This document shows positions 50,017 through 63,000 of a stretch of DNA of 64,000 nt, in pieces. A model generated the notes under the pieces. The model worked only from the letters and a program-made list of their open reading frames with translations. It did no database searches and had not been told where the DNA came from. Position numbers and translations under genes: made by a program. Within the stretch, counting starts at the first letter, position 1. The number at the start of each line of letters is the position of its first letter. Source of the DNA: Strongyloides papillosus (Eukaryota; Nematoda; Chromadorea; Rhabditida; Strongyloididae); the NCBI GenBank assembly GCA_005656395.1, contig SRSI01000009.1, positions 2,413,416 through 2,477,415 of the forward strand. Direction: 5' to 3'.

Positions 50017-51820
50017 TTTTAAATTTATAAGAAAAGAAAAAAATTAAAATATATTTACATTTCTAAATAAAAAATTTCACAAAAATAGACTAAAAGTATA
50101 TTAATTTATTTTTTAAACTATTTTTTTGTCTATAATAGAAAAAATAAGAAAAAATTAGTTTTCCCTAAAACTGTTTTCAAATTTGATTGATATTTTGCGT
50201 AAATATGAAAAATATGTGTTTTATCTAAACTTCATAAATTAATCTAAAAAAGGTTTGAGCTATAATTGGCCGGACTATCTTTAGAAACATTCTTTTGGCC
50301 TTCCTAGCGTAGTTTTTTTACCAGGAAAAAAACTTTATTTTAAAATAGATAAGGCACGATGGTCTATATATCCATTAAAAAATCCATTTCCAGAATAGGA
50401 TGTAACATAATATTATAGAAATACATTAAAGATTAGTCACATTATGGTTTGAAAAATAACGACCATTTAAAAAAGTTATCATTTAGATAGATATAACTTG
50501 TTAACAATTTGATTAATAAATCTCAAATAATTTTTGATACATAGATCTATGTTTAGCTTATGTAACTGAACCAAAAACTTAAATATTTCTTCTTATTTTA
50601 TCGTACTTTTTTAATCATATTCAAATTTGAAGTACGGAAATAGGTTCTGGTTCCTACATTATCACTTCAATTGTAATAAAGGTAGCGTCCTCTGTGGCAT
50701 TAAAATATTTATCATTTTCAGTTAGTTATATTTCGTCAAAATTGTCAGAAGTAAAAATGCTTTCATTTTGATGTGCGAAACTGTACAGGAAGTATATTTA
50801 CATTTATTATTTTAAATATAGTGTTCTTTTTTTGTAGTTTTTGATTGTATCTAAATAACAGATACAACTCACCCCCTCTTCCTTTTTTTTTTATAACAGT
50901 GAAGTGGTAACATAAGAAATTCTTTCCATACTTTTTCATAACAAAAAGTTTATTATATAAAAAACATAACAGTAATAAATGCTTATAGCGTAAATAGGTA
51001 AATTAATCACATAAAATCAAATCCTTTCGTTTAATATACGTGTGATGAGGGTTTAAGTAATATATATATTTAATATTTTGATAATATTTTTATCGTTATT
51101 TACGTAAAAAAAAATAAAAATGTTTAATTTTATGTGTTTAAAAGATTCTTTAAAAAAACAACAAAATACTATAACCATTTCTTCAAATTAAATATATAAA
51201 AATAAACAAAAAGTATATTCAAGAATAAATAAAAAAAACCTCAAAATGATAAGAAATGCTAATTTTCTTCTAACAAAAACACATTATTTCTATCTTTAAC
51301 AAATATTATTTTACTGGAAATATACAATGTTTTAATAATCAAAATAATGATTTATTAGCATATAAAATACATACAATTCTTTTTTATTTGTAATGTCTAA
51401 TTTAAAAAAAGTTGAATACTAAAATTTATAGAAATAACCTAACGTTTTTTTGTTTTTACATATTGTAATAAAAAACGAAGGAATAGTTATTTTATGATTA
51501 ATTGTCAGGTCACCCTTCGTTTTGATAAATAAAATTGAAATTTTTTCTTCAAACATGCAATTTTATTTAATCAAAGTTACCAATTCACAGTTGATATATT
51601 TAATGAAACTGTAGAGTTATCTCAAAATATTATAATTTTTAGAGGAGTTTTTATGACATAAATAGAAGTTGGGTAAGCATATTTAGTATAATTGATTACT
51701 ATATAGCTAATCAGGATAAAATAAATTCTTTCAAATGACAGGACAATTGGAGTAATCTAGACATGGTAAGTTTTATATCTCAAGAAATAGTTTTTTAATT
51801 TGACTTTTTACTAATTAAAT
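50017..51820. other. 1.8-kb AT-rich gap
   Basis: Starts with the receptor 3' UTR. No recognised gene, RNA or repeat was found in the remainder. Confidence 0.45.
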
Positions 51821-52355
51821 ATGACTGAAGTTAAGGAAAATAACCCAACATATTCTTTGGAAGTTGTTTATCGTAAAGTTAAGTTTAGAGATTATTAAGT
51901 TTTTAGTAATACTTTTTCAGAATGTGCAATGCCATTTGAGTATTGTGAGTATAGTAGAAAAAATTATTCTATACAATCAAGTCAAACGCTTGTAAAAGAT
52001 GTAGAAGGAATTGTGATAACAGATAATGATGTACCTGAGGAAAATGGCCATCATAAACGTGGAGGTATAATAATTAAATATTGCTGTAGATGAACCAAAA
52101 GCAGTTATGCTTAGAGAGCTCCAAGAGAAACAAATAAATATACCATAACCGTTGAAAATCTTAGTACTTATAAAATTGATTTTAAAGTAGCAACAATATT
52201 CTTTACGTCCAAGTTAGTCTGTTTTAGTAATGTAACAGGAGCCGATAAAATTGCTATTCAGGGAGATGTTGTTGATGAGTTATATGATGTTATTCCAGGT
52301 AAATGGCTCTACATCACTGAAGATGACACAGATGATATTGAAGATAAAAAAAGTA
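51821..52355 (+). pseudogene. DENR (density-regulated protein) pseudogene
   Basis: DENR, with MCT-1, acts in translation re-initiation and has a SUI1-like C-terminal domain. Recognisable pieces in order: an ATG followed by TYSLEVVYRKV; after a stop, CAMPFEYCEYSRK (family CSLPTEYCEY); KRGG; in another frame PRETNKYTITVENLSTYKID (family [20 protein letters not shown]); then the SUI1 part NVTGADKIAIQGDVVDELYD and VIPGKWLYITEDDTDDIED (family [20 protein letters not shown]). The reading frame is cut by stops and at least two frameshifts. A CAG-bordered stretch ending near 51930 may be a leftover intron. This is a decayed copy, and a working gene must lie elsewhere. Confidence 0.8.
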
Positions 52356-53458
52356 AAATCTTTCTTTCTATTTATTATACTTTCATCGATTAAAATATAA
52401 ATAATTTACTACATTATTCTAACTCAAAAAAATACATTTATTGAAGATTAAAAGATAATGATAGTGAGAACTTTGAGAGAATTGAAAACAAAAATTAAAT
52501 CAAACAAAAAATAGACTTTTTTGATTTTGAGGGCCAAGAAACTAGTGTTGATATTAAAGTGGCTAGGTGTGATGAAAGTAAAACTTTACCAAATTTGGGA
52601 ATGGTAGAGTATCTCTTTATTGTTAAAAATGATTATGTTATTATTTATTTTATCATTGGTTTTTTGTCTATATCCTACTATCTTATAGAGGAGAGTCGAC
52701 CTCGAAAAAATAATTTTCGATTTTGAATAAAATTTTGATAAAAATATTTTTGTGCCATAACGGTAAATACAAAAATGCAATATCAGTTCCATAAAAAATC
52801 CCGTTCTTGAGATACATCTTTAAATGTGTTGCAAAATCTTGACTTTTGGTACCCCTATTTCTCCCCTTTAAAATAAAGATAAAAACTTGAAAATACACAA
52901 ATATACGTACTTTTATGTGCTCTTTACAATGAAATATTAAAACAATGACATTTCAAGTTTATTCTCAAGATTGGGACACTTTTCCAAAATGCTATTTTTT
53001 CACCCCAAATTTTAGTGCTTCAAAATGGAATATCTCAATAATGAAAGCGAAATCCAAAAAAGAAAAAAAAAACCCTCGAGGTATTTTAATTCCCTACATT
53101 TTAAGTATAATCACGGAAAATTCGAACAAGATTAAATGATAGTAAATATGGAAAAAAGATTTTTTTTAAAAAATTAATTTTTGGAAATTATGCCTTTTTT
53201 GTCAAAAATGAATGCCAAAATGAAAGAATTTTACTACGGTGTCTGCAGCAAAAGTATGTAGAATAAAAATGTCTATCCAACAGTATAAACAACGTGTTTG
53301 TAGGATTATTTATTGCCGAGATATGATAATTCAAATTTTCATCAAATTTTTTTCGAAAAAAATGTTTTTTTCATTTATGGCTAAAAAAAAGTGCTAAGAT
53401 GATGAGATATCAAAAAAAGAAAAAAATCCCCTCTAGAGTTATTTGTTGCGAACATTTT
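52356..53458. other. Decayed accessory DNA after DENR copy
   Basis: Contains a short open piece near 52511-52620 (FFDFEGQETSVDIKVARCDE and SKTLPNLGMVEYLF) that looks protein-like but is not recognised. Unusually C-containing runs follow around 52940-53100 and 53420-53520. These contrast with the pure AT gaps elsewhere and suggest remnants of inserted or duplicated sequence. Confidence 0.4.
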
Positions 53459-53800
53459 AAGACCTTAACCGTTAAGATGCGATATGCCGTTGTGGAGATA
53501 TCCGTGTCCGCCCAAATTCACTCAAGAAAAATTTTTTTTAATATTTTAAAATAAAGTAATAATAAGTATTTTAATAATAATTTTGATTAGTTTTTTTTAT
53601 AAATTTTATAAAATAATGATAATTTAAAGATCTTAACCGTTGAAATAAGCATTGCCGTCTGTTTGTCCATCACTGACAGCGCAATCCACCCCTCTGAAAT
53701 TTTATAAAAAATATTTTAAAATAAAATAATTATAAATATTTTTTTTAACAAGTTTGATCTGTTTTTTATAAATCTTTTAAAAAATATAATAATGCAAATA
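53459..53800. repeat. Diverged tandem duplication, ~170 bp unit
   Basis: Two successive copies can be aligned. Unit 1 starts at AAGACCTTAACCGTTAAGAT (about 53458) and unit 2 at AAAGATCTTAACCGTTGAAA (about 53627). Both continue with a GCCGT core, a TCC...CGC CCA/AATCCACC part, ATATTTTAAAATAAA, and a TTTGAT(T/C)...GTTTTTTATAAAT part. The copies are strongly diverged, so the duplication is old. I do not recognise the unit. Confidence 0.6.
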
Positions 53801-54350
53801 TATACTGAAAATGATTATATGATAAAAATGCATTGCACAAGCCTAATACAACTCAGATAAAGTTTTTTCTGAAATGAAATAAACTGAAGATAATCTTGAG
53901 AATCCCTTCAGATGTGAAGCTTAATCTCACATCGTCCTCCAACCATTGAAAAATTTTAAAGTAGAAACAACTACCCTCATTATCATTCATAATTAGTTAA
54001 ACATATTATTAATAATATTTATTGATAATTGCAAAAATGTTGATATAATGAATAAATTTATTTTGACAAGTAAAAAAAACTAACACAAATCAACGTATAA
54101 AACTAAATTTTCAAATCTTTCATTTATTAATCGCATGCAAAAATAAATTTAAGATTATACAAAAAAAGGTATTTTTCTGCTTTATCCCCCTCTAAAGTGA
54201 AGCACATAAAAATGGACTATTGAAAAATAAATTATTGTACATAAGTTAATAAGTGAATCATTACCAATAAACTGTTAGTAAAAAAGTGATTTTTCAATAA
54301 AAAAAATTGATAATGATAAAGTCCCTGAGAAAGTTAAAAATCTTTAAGTC
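53801..54350. other. AT-rich gap
   Basis: 550 bp without a recognised gene, just 5' of the hairpin at 54351. Confidence 0.4.
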
Positions 54351-54427
54351 TGTGAATGATAGGTGTTCCTCAACCTTAATAGAAGTACTAAAAGAAAGGT
54401 TAAATGAGGGTACACTTATCATTTACG
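54351..54427 (+). ncRNA. Candidate pre-miRNA hairpin
   Basis: The 5' arm 54352-54377 (GTGAATGATAGGTGT then TCCTCAACCTT) pairs with the 3' arm 54396-54426 (AAGGTTAAATGAGGG then TACACTTATCATTTAC). The outer 15 bp pair without gap, with only two G-U wobbles. After small internal loops the TCCTCA/TGAGG and ACCTT/AAGGT parts pair again around an 18-nt loop. Arm length, loop and bulges resemble an animal miRNA precursor. The fold could also come from a small inverted-repeat element. No known miRNA seed was recognised and expression is unknown. Confidence 0.45.
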
Positions 54428-54960
54428 ATATGCAGAAAGGGTATGAAAAATAGGTTATTCATAAATTGTATTAAAAATTTTAAAATTGAAAAATTCCAAA
54501 ATTTAATTTTTATAGAAATTGTTTTAAATTTTAAAAATTAATTTTTTTAACGATAAATATTTAAAAATAGCTTTATTTACATTACTTTTTCATAAATAAT
54601 CAAAAACTGCCATAAATAACCAGTAGAGTCAATATCTTTAGCGGGGATAAAACAAAGAAGTACCAAAAAAATCCTAAAAACTAGATTTTTATATTAAAAA
54701 TTACATGTCAAATTATATAACATAGAAAGGATAACTCAAAAAAAAGTTTAAATAAATTCAAAAAGCATCATGATTAAGTAAGATTAAACGAAAATAACAT
54801 TTAAAATTAGTTTTATACATCTAGCAGCTAAAAGTAAATCTTCTTTTAAATTTCTATCTAATAATTTTTTTTTAATTTAGTAGCTACATACATACTTATT
54901 AAATTAAAAAAGGAATAAAAAAAAGGGGGTAGATGCATACTTTATGTTTACATAATAGAT
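54428..54960. other. AT-rich gap
   Basis: 533 bp between the hairpin and the GC-rich cluster. No gene was recognised. Confidence 0.4.
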
Positions 54961-55156
54961 CCTGGCTTTGCAGGCAAGCATCGATGAGCGAAGCGAAATG
55001 CTGCAAAGAAAAACAACGGCTTTGCGTAAAAATACCGGCCGTGCAAGTAAGCAGCAACGAGCAAAGCGAGTTGCTTAAATAAAAAACATCGGCTTTGCAT
55101 AATAACAGCGGCCCTGCGGGCAAGCAGGTCACGAGCGAAGCGAGTGGGCTGCTTGT
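54961..55156. repeat. GC-rich cluster of three hairpin repeats
   Basis: An abrupt, GC-rich island of about 200 bp. Three diverged modules each contain a (C)GGCTTTGC or CGGCC(C/G)TGC box, followed by an imperfect hairpin whose loop is GAGC(G/A)AAGCGA. The hairpins are GCAAGCAT...ATGCTGC (about 54973-55004), AAGCAGCAAC...GTTGCTT (about 55048-55076) and GCAAGCAG...CTGCTTG (about 55120-55155). Each copy keeps the pairing while the arms differ, which suggests the fold matters or spread by itself. An open frame across it on the minus strand is judged spurious. Confidence 0.7.
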
Positions 55157-57086
55157 AATTAGTTTGTTAATAAATATACTTATACTTAAATATGTTGATT
55201 AGAATGTGTTTAATTACATATATAAAAATTATGAAAAAGTAATGTTTCGTTTATAAGATATTGTCATTTTTATGCACCATACCTTACTAATATATGATAT
55301 ATAAAAAATGTTTTTTTAAAGGCCATAGGTGGTAAAAATGAGTTTTTAGAAACAATTAAAGTACCTAGATATGTTGATAAAAATGATCTTTATAACATTA
55401 TCAAAAAATTAAAATGTTGATTTAATTACTTCTAAAGATTTTGTTTTTCAGAGTTTCTGGTATATTGAAATCCGGATTTTCAAATGTCAAATGATAAAGA
55501 TATATTTTTAAACAAAATATAGTACTCAAGATTACAATTCTTTTAATCAAAAAACAGTTAAACTGACATTATCGATGTGATAATGTTTACAAATTTATAA
55601 AATATCTCAATTTTAGTTTCAATTACTGTTATAAAACTGTAGCTAACTCATGATAATTGGTAAAGCAAAAATAGCATTTATTCTAAATGTTAATAAAATT
55701 TTTGTTACTTGTTTTATTTTATGTTTGAAATCAAACACAACGCATACATATTATTTACTATTATAATTTTTTCATTATCTTCGGTAACTATTTTTTGATT
55801 AAAACAATTTTAATTTAGAATATTAGATTTTATCTAAAATAATTTTTTATCTTTTGCATTTGTGAAGGCCTAGTTTTAATTTACTATAAACTTTAACATA
55901 ATACAATTTATAATGATAATTAAATCAACTTTTTCAATAATTTATATTTCAGTTTATTAATATTCCAATATATGAAAACTTTAATTTATTAAATCTCCAA
56001 GTTTCTAATATGTTTTAGATAGCTAATAATAACAAACTTTCATAATATTAACCCAAATAAACAATTGCTAGTTTAGTTATTTCCGTCGTATAACTTTTTA
56101 ATCAAGTTAGTAAATTGATAGACTAAACTTTCAACGCAATTGATCAAATTAGTATGTAACTATACTGATTAGTTTAGGTAAATCAGGAGTTGAAAATTAC
56201 TCAAAATTTTAAGGATTATAAATATACTATATAAAGCAATTTGTTTAATTAAAATAAAAATCTAGTACTAATAATACTTTTAACTACCCTAATTTGTTAG
56301 TAAAGTAATTTATATAATTTCTCAATTCTTTAAAATTTTGATTTCTTAGTTTGTTAATTCCTTTAAATATATTATTAAGGTGCCAATTTTTTATTACTTA
56401 AGAAATGTTAAACCAAAGGTAAGTAGATTATGTGTAATGTTATTAAATATGAGATAGTTAATAAGCGATGAAAAAGAAAAATTGTAAAAATAATATATTA
56501 CTTTGTTAAGTTGATTTTTTGAAGAATAAAGCATTATTTAATATTTGTTTATACAAAGTTTTAGTAAAAAATAAATTGTTCGTAAATTTTATGATATGCA
56601 TTTGCACTCATATCTAGTGCACAATTAAAATGCTAAGAAAATATTTATAAAATCTTCTATCTTTATTAATAATATAAATTCCAAAAACACACGAAATAAA
56701 AAAATTTATCAAATTTAAATGTATTCAATATTTAAAAAAAACTAAGTAAATTTTACTATTTTCTTCATGTTCTTTGATAGACAAATACATTATGTAAAAA
56801 AATGAATGGAATGTTTCCGCTCATCATTTTTTGTTTAGTGATTTTAAAAACGAAGGGTATATGCATTTTATAATTTTTGACATAAGCATATTATCTTAAA
56901 ATAGTTATCTATCATATTAACTGTATATACAAAAAAAACAAAATGTATTTTATTTTGTGAAATTTTGTATATGCAAAAGTGAGACCTACGAAAGTATAAG
57001 TACAAAAAAAATATAGTTTTACATAACAGCCTTCATGAGAGAAAGATTTCATTTTATGTGATTCAAAGACATTGATTTTTACACAG
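55157..57086. other. AT-rich gap before the satellite
   Basis: 1.9 kb of AT-rich DNA. One protein-like fragment lies at 55322-55511 (separate entry). Nothing else was recognised. Confidence 0.45.
55322..55511 (+). pseudogene. Unrecognised gene fragment with frameshift
   Basis: A run beginning AIGGKNEFLETIKVPRYVDK and continuing NDLYNIIKKLKC reaches a stop at 55418-55420. A second frame from 55416 continues VDLITSKDFVFQSFWYIEIR to a stop at 55509-55511. TTTTTTTAAAG just before 55321 and a GTTGAT...TTTTTCAG stretch inside look like splice borders. It could be an exon remnant like the other broken copies here. The family is unknown. Confidence 0.3.
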
Positions 57087-60000
57087 AATTAAGAAATCAT
57101 TTAGAGACACCTCTTTTAAACAAAATTTAGAAGAGAGAAACCTTTTTTAAGTTAAAGACACAACTTTTAAACAAAATTGAAACCAAAGACACAACTTTTA
57201 AACAAAATTTAAACCAATGACACAACTTTTAAACAAAATTTAAACCAAAGACACAACTTTTAAACAAAATTTAAACCAATGACACAACTTTTAAACAAAA
57301 TTTAAACCAAAGACACAACTTTTAAACAAAATTTAAACCAAAGACACAACTTTTAAACAAAATTTAAACCAAAGACACAACTTTTAAACAAAATTTAAAC
57401 CAAAGACACAACTTTTAAGTTAAAAGACGCATCTTTTAAACAACTTTTAAACAAATTGAAACCAAAGACACAACTTTTAAACAAAATTTAAACCAAAGAC
57501 ACAACTTTTAAACAAAATTTAAACCAAAGACACAACTTTTAAACAAAATTTAAACCAAAGACACAACTTTTAAGTTAAAAGACGCATCTTTTAAACAACT
57601 TTTAAACAAAATTTAAACCAAAGACACAACTTTTAAACAAAATTTAGAAGAGAGACACCTTTTTTAAGTTAAAGACACAACTTTTAAACAAAATTTAGAA
57701 GAGAGACACCTTTTTTAAGTTAAAGACACAACTTTTAAACAAAATTTAGAAGAGAGACACCTTTTTTAAGTTAAAGACACAACTTTTAAACAAAATTTAG
57801 AAGAGAGACACCTTTTTTAAGTTAAAGACACAACTTTTAAACAAAATTTAGAAGAGAGACACCTTTTTTAAGTTAAAGACACAACTTTTAAACAAAATTT
57901 AAACCAAAGACACAACTTTTAAACAAAATTTAGAAGAGAGACACCTTTTTTAAGTTAAAGACACAACTTTTAAACAAAATTTAGAAGAGAGACACCTTTT
58001 TTAAGTTAAAGACACAACTTTTAAACAAAATTTAGAAGAGAGACACCTTTTTTAAGTTAAAGACACAACTTTTAAACAAAATTTAGAAGAGAGACACCTT
58101 TTTTAAGTTAAAGACACAACTTTTAAACAAAATTTAGAAGAGAGACACCTTTTTTAAGTTAAAGACACAACTTTTAAAACAAAATTTAAACCAAAGACAC
58201 AACTTTTAAACAAAATTTAAACCAAAGACACAACTTTTAAACAAAATTTAAACCAAAGACACAACTTTTAAACAAAATTTAAACCAATGACACAACTTTT
58301 AAACAAAATTTAAACCAAAGACACAACTTTTAAACAAAATTTAAACCAAAGACACAACTTTTAAACAAAATTTAAACCAAAGACACAACTTTTAAACAAA
58401 ATTTAAACCAATGACACAACTTTTAAACAAAATTTAAACCAAAGACACAACTTTTAAACAAAATTTAAACCAAAGACACAACTTTTAAACAAAATTTAAA
58501 CCAAAGACACAACTTTTAAACAAAATTTAAACCAAAGACACAACTTTTAAGTTAAAAGACGCATCTTTTAAACAACTTTTAAACAAAATTGAAACCAAAG
58601 ACACAACTTTTAAACAAAATTTAAACCAAAGACACAACTTTTAAACAAAATTTAAACCAAAGACACAACTTTTAAACAAAATTTAAACCAAAGACACAAC
58701 TTTTAAGTTAAAAGACGCATCTTTTAAACAACTTTTAAACAAAATTTAAACCAAAGACACAACTTTTAAACAAAATTTAGAAGAGAGACACCTTTTTTAA
58801 GTTAAAGACACAACTTTTAAACAAAATTTAGAAGAGAGACACCTTTTTTAAGTTAAAGACACAACTTTAAACAAAATTTAGAAGAGAGACACCTTTTTTA
58901 AGTTAAAGACACAACTTTTAAACAAAATTTAGAAGAGAGACACCTTTTTTAAGTTAAAGACACAACTTTTAAACAAAATTTAGAAGAGAGACACCTTTTT
59001 TAAGTTAAAGACACAACTTTTAAACAAAATTTAGAAGAGAGACACCTTTTTTAAGTTAAAGACACAACTTTTAAACAAAATTTAGAAGAGAGACACCTTT
59101 TTTAAGTTAAAGACACAACTTTTAAACAAAATTTAAACCAAAGACACAACTTTTAAACAAAATTTAAACCAAAGACACAACTTTTAAACAAAATTTAAAC
59201 CAAAGACACAACTTTTAAACAAAATTTAAACCAATGACACAACTTTTAAACAAAATTTAAACCAAAGACACAACTTTTAAACAAAATTTAAACCAAAGAC
59301 ACAACTTTTAAACAAAATTTAAACCAAAGACACAACTTTTAAACAAAATTTAAACCAATGACACAACTTTTAAACAAAATTTAAACCAAAGACACAACTT
59401 TTAAACAAAATTTAAACCAAAGACACAACTTTTAAACAAAATTTAAACCAAAGACACAACTTTTAAACAAAATTTAAACCAAAGACACAACTTTTAAGTT
59501 AAAAGACGCATCTTTTAAACAACTTTTAAACAAAATTGAAACCAAAGACACAACTTTTAAACAAAATTTAAACCAAAGACACAACTTTTAAACAAAATTT
59601 AAACCAAAGACACAACTTTTAAACAAAATTTAAACCAAAGACACAACTTTTAAGTTAAAAGACGCATCTTTTAAACAACTTTTAAACAAAATTTAAACCA
59701 AAGACACAACTTTTAAACAAAATTTAGAAGAGAGACACCTTTTTTAAGTTAAAGACACAACTTTTAAACAAAATTTAGAAGAGAGACACCTTTTTTAAGT
59801 TAAAGACACAACTTTTAAACAAAATTTAAACCAAAGACACAACTTTTAAACAAATTTAAACCAAAGACACAACTTTTAAACAAAATTTAAACCAAAGACA
59901 CAACTTTTAAACAAAATTTAAACCAATGACACAACTTTTAAACAAAATTTAAACCAAAGACACAACTTTTAAACAAAATTTAAACCAAAGACACAACTTT

Positions 60001-63000
60001 TAAACAAAATTTAAACCAAAGACACAACTTTTAAACAAAATTTAAACCAATGACACAACTTTTAAACAAAATTTAAACCAAAGACACAACTTTTAAACAA
60101 AATTTAAACCAAAGACACAACTTTTAAACAAAATTTAAACCAAAGACACAACTTTTAAACAAAATTTAAACCAAAGACACAACTTTTAAGTTAAAAGACG
60201 CATCTTTTAAAACAACTTTTAAACAAAATTGAAACCAAAGACACAACTTTTAAACAAAATTTAAACCAAAGACACAACTTTTAAACAAAATTTAAACCAA
60301 AGACACAACTTTTAAACAAAATTTAAACCAAAGACACAACTTTTAAGTTAAAAGACGCATCTTTTAAACAACTTTTAAACAAAATTTAAACCAAAGACAC
60401 AACTTTTAAACAAAATTTAGAAGAGAGACACCTTTTTTAAGTTAAAGACACAACTTTTAAACAAAATTTAGAAGAGAGACACCTTTTTTAAGTTAAAGAC
60501 ACAACTTTTAAACAAAATTTAGAAGAGAGACACCTTTTTTAAGTTAAAGACACAACTTTTAAACAAAATTTAAACCAAAGACACAACTTTTAAACAAAAT
60601 TTAGAAGAGAGACACCTTTTTTAAGTTAAAGACACAACTTTTAAACAAATTTAGAAGAGAGACACCTTTTTTAAGTTAAAGACACAACTTTTAAACAAAA
60701 TTTAGAAGAGAGACACCTTTTTTAAGTTAAAGACACAACTTTTAAACAAAATTTAGAAGAGAGACACCTTTTTTAAGTTAAAGACACAACTTTTAAACAA
60801 AATTTAGAAGAGAGACACCTTTTTTAAGTTAAAGACACAACTTTTAAACAAAATTTAGAAGAGAGACACCTTTTTTAAGTTAAAGACACAACTTTTAAAC
60901 AAAATTTAGAAGAGAGACACCTTTTTTAAGTTAAAGACACAACTTTTAAACAAAATTTAGAAGAGAGACACCTTTTTTAAGTTAAAGACACAACTTTTAA
61001 ACAAAATTTAGAAGAGAGACACCTTTTTTAAGTTAAAGACACAACTTTTAAACAAAATTTAAACCAAAGACACAACTTTTAAACAAAATTTAAACCAAAG
61101 ACACAACTTTTAAGTTAAAAGACGCATCTTTTAAACAACTTTTAAACAAAATTTAAACCAAAGACACAACTTTTAAACAAAATTTAAACCAAAGACACAA
61201 CTTTTAAGTTAAAAGACGCATCTTTTAAACAACTTTTAAACAAAATTTAAACCAAAGACACAACTTTAAACAAAATTTAGAAGAGAGACACCTTTTTTAA
61301 GTTAAAGACACAACTTTTAAACAAAATTTAGAAGAGAGACACCTTTTTTAAGTTAAAGACACAACTTTTAAACAAAATTTAGAAGAGAGACACCTTTTAT
61401 TAAGTTAAAGACACAACTTTTAAACAAAATTTAGAAGAGAGACACCTTTTTTAAGTTAAAGACACAACTTTTAAACAAAATTTTAGAAGAGAGACACCTT
61501 TTTTAAGTTAAAGACACAACTTTTAAACAAAATTTAAACCAAAGACACAACTTTTAAACAAAATTTAGAAGAGAGACACCTTTTTTTAAGTTAAAGACAC
61601 AACTTTTAAACAAATTTAGAAGAGAGACACCTTTTTTAAGTTAAAGACACAACTTTTAAACAAAATTTAGAAGAGAGACACCTTTTTTAAGTTAAAGACA
61701 CAACTTTTAAACAAAATTTAGAAGAGAGACACCTTTTTAAGTTAAAGACACAACTTTTAAACAAAATTTAGAAGAGAGACACCTTTTTTAAGTTAAAGAC
61801 ACAACTTTAAACAAAATTTAGAAGAGAGACACCTTTTTTAAGTTAAAGACACAACTTTTAAAACAAAATTTAGAAGAGAGACACCTTTTTAAGTTAAAGA
61901 CACAACTTTTAAACAAAATTTAAACCAAAGACACAACTTTTAAACAAAATTTAAACCAAAGACACAACTTTTAAGTTAAAAGACGCATCTTTTAAACAAC
62001 TTTTAAACAAAATTTAAACCAAAGACACAACTTTTAAACAAAATTTAAACCAAGACACAACTTTTAAGTTAAAAGACGCATCTTTTAAACAACTTTTAAA
62101 CAAAATTTAAACCAAAGACACAACTTTTAAACAAAATTTAAACCAAAGACACAACTTTTAAACAAAATTTAAACCAATGACACAACTTTTAAACAAAATT
62201 TAAACCAAAGACACAACTTTTAAACAAAATTTAAACCAAAGACACAACTTTTAAACAAAATTTAAACCAAAGACACAACTTTTAAACAAAATTTAAACCA
62301 AAGACACAACTTTTAAGTTAAAAGACGCATCTTTTAAACAACTTTTAAACAAAATTGAAACCAAAGACACAACTTTTAAACAAAATTTAAACCAAAGACA
62401 CAACTTTTAAACAAAATTTAAACCAAAGACACAACTTTTAAACAAAATTTAAACCAAAGACACAACTTTTAAGTTAAAAGACGCATCTTTTAAACAACTT
62501 TTAACAAAATTTAAACCAAAGACACAACTTTTAAACAAAATTTAGAAGAGAGACACCTTTTTAAGTTAAAGACACAACTTTTAAACAAAATTTAGAAGAG
62601 AGACACCTTTTTTAAGTTAAAGACACAACTTTTAAACAAAATTTAGAAGAGAGACACCTTTTTTAAGTTAAAGACACAACTTTTAAACAAAATTTAGAAG
62701 AGAGACACCTTTTTTAAGTTAAAGACACAACTTTTAAAACAAAATTTAAACCAAAGACACAACTTTTAAACAAAATTTAGAAGAGAGACACCTTTTTTAA
62801 GTTAAAGACACAACTTTTAAACAAATTTAGAAGAGAGACACCTTTTTTAAGTTAAAGACACAACTTTTAAACAAAATTTAGAAGAGAGACACCTTTTTTA
62901 AGTTAAAGACACAACTTTTAAACAAAATTTAGAAGAGAGACACCTTTTTTAAGTTAAAGACACAACTTTTAAACAAAATTTAAACCAAAGACACAACTTT

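Noticed and set aside
52586..52898. Overlapping minus-strand frames of about 70 codons
   Set aside because: No family likeness and two frames compete over the same low-complexity DNA.
54899..55132. Minus-strand open frame of 77 codons with many Leu and Cys
   Set aside because: It runs through the GC-rich hairpin repeats. The frame exists because of the repeat composition and has no family features.
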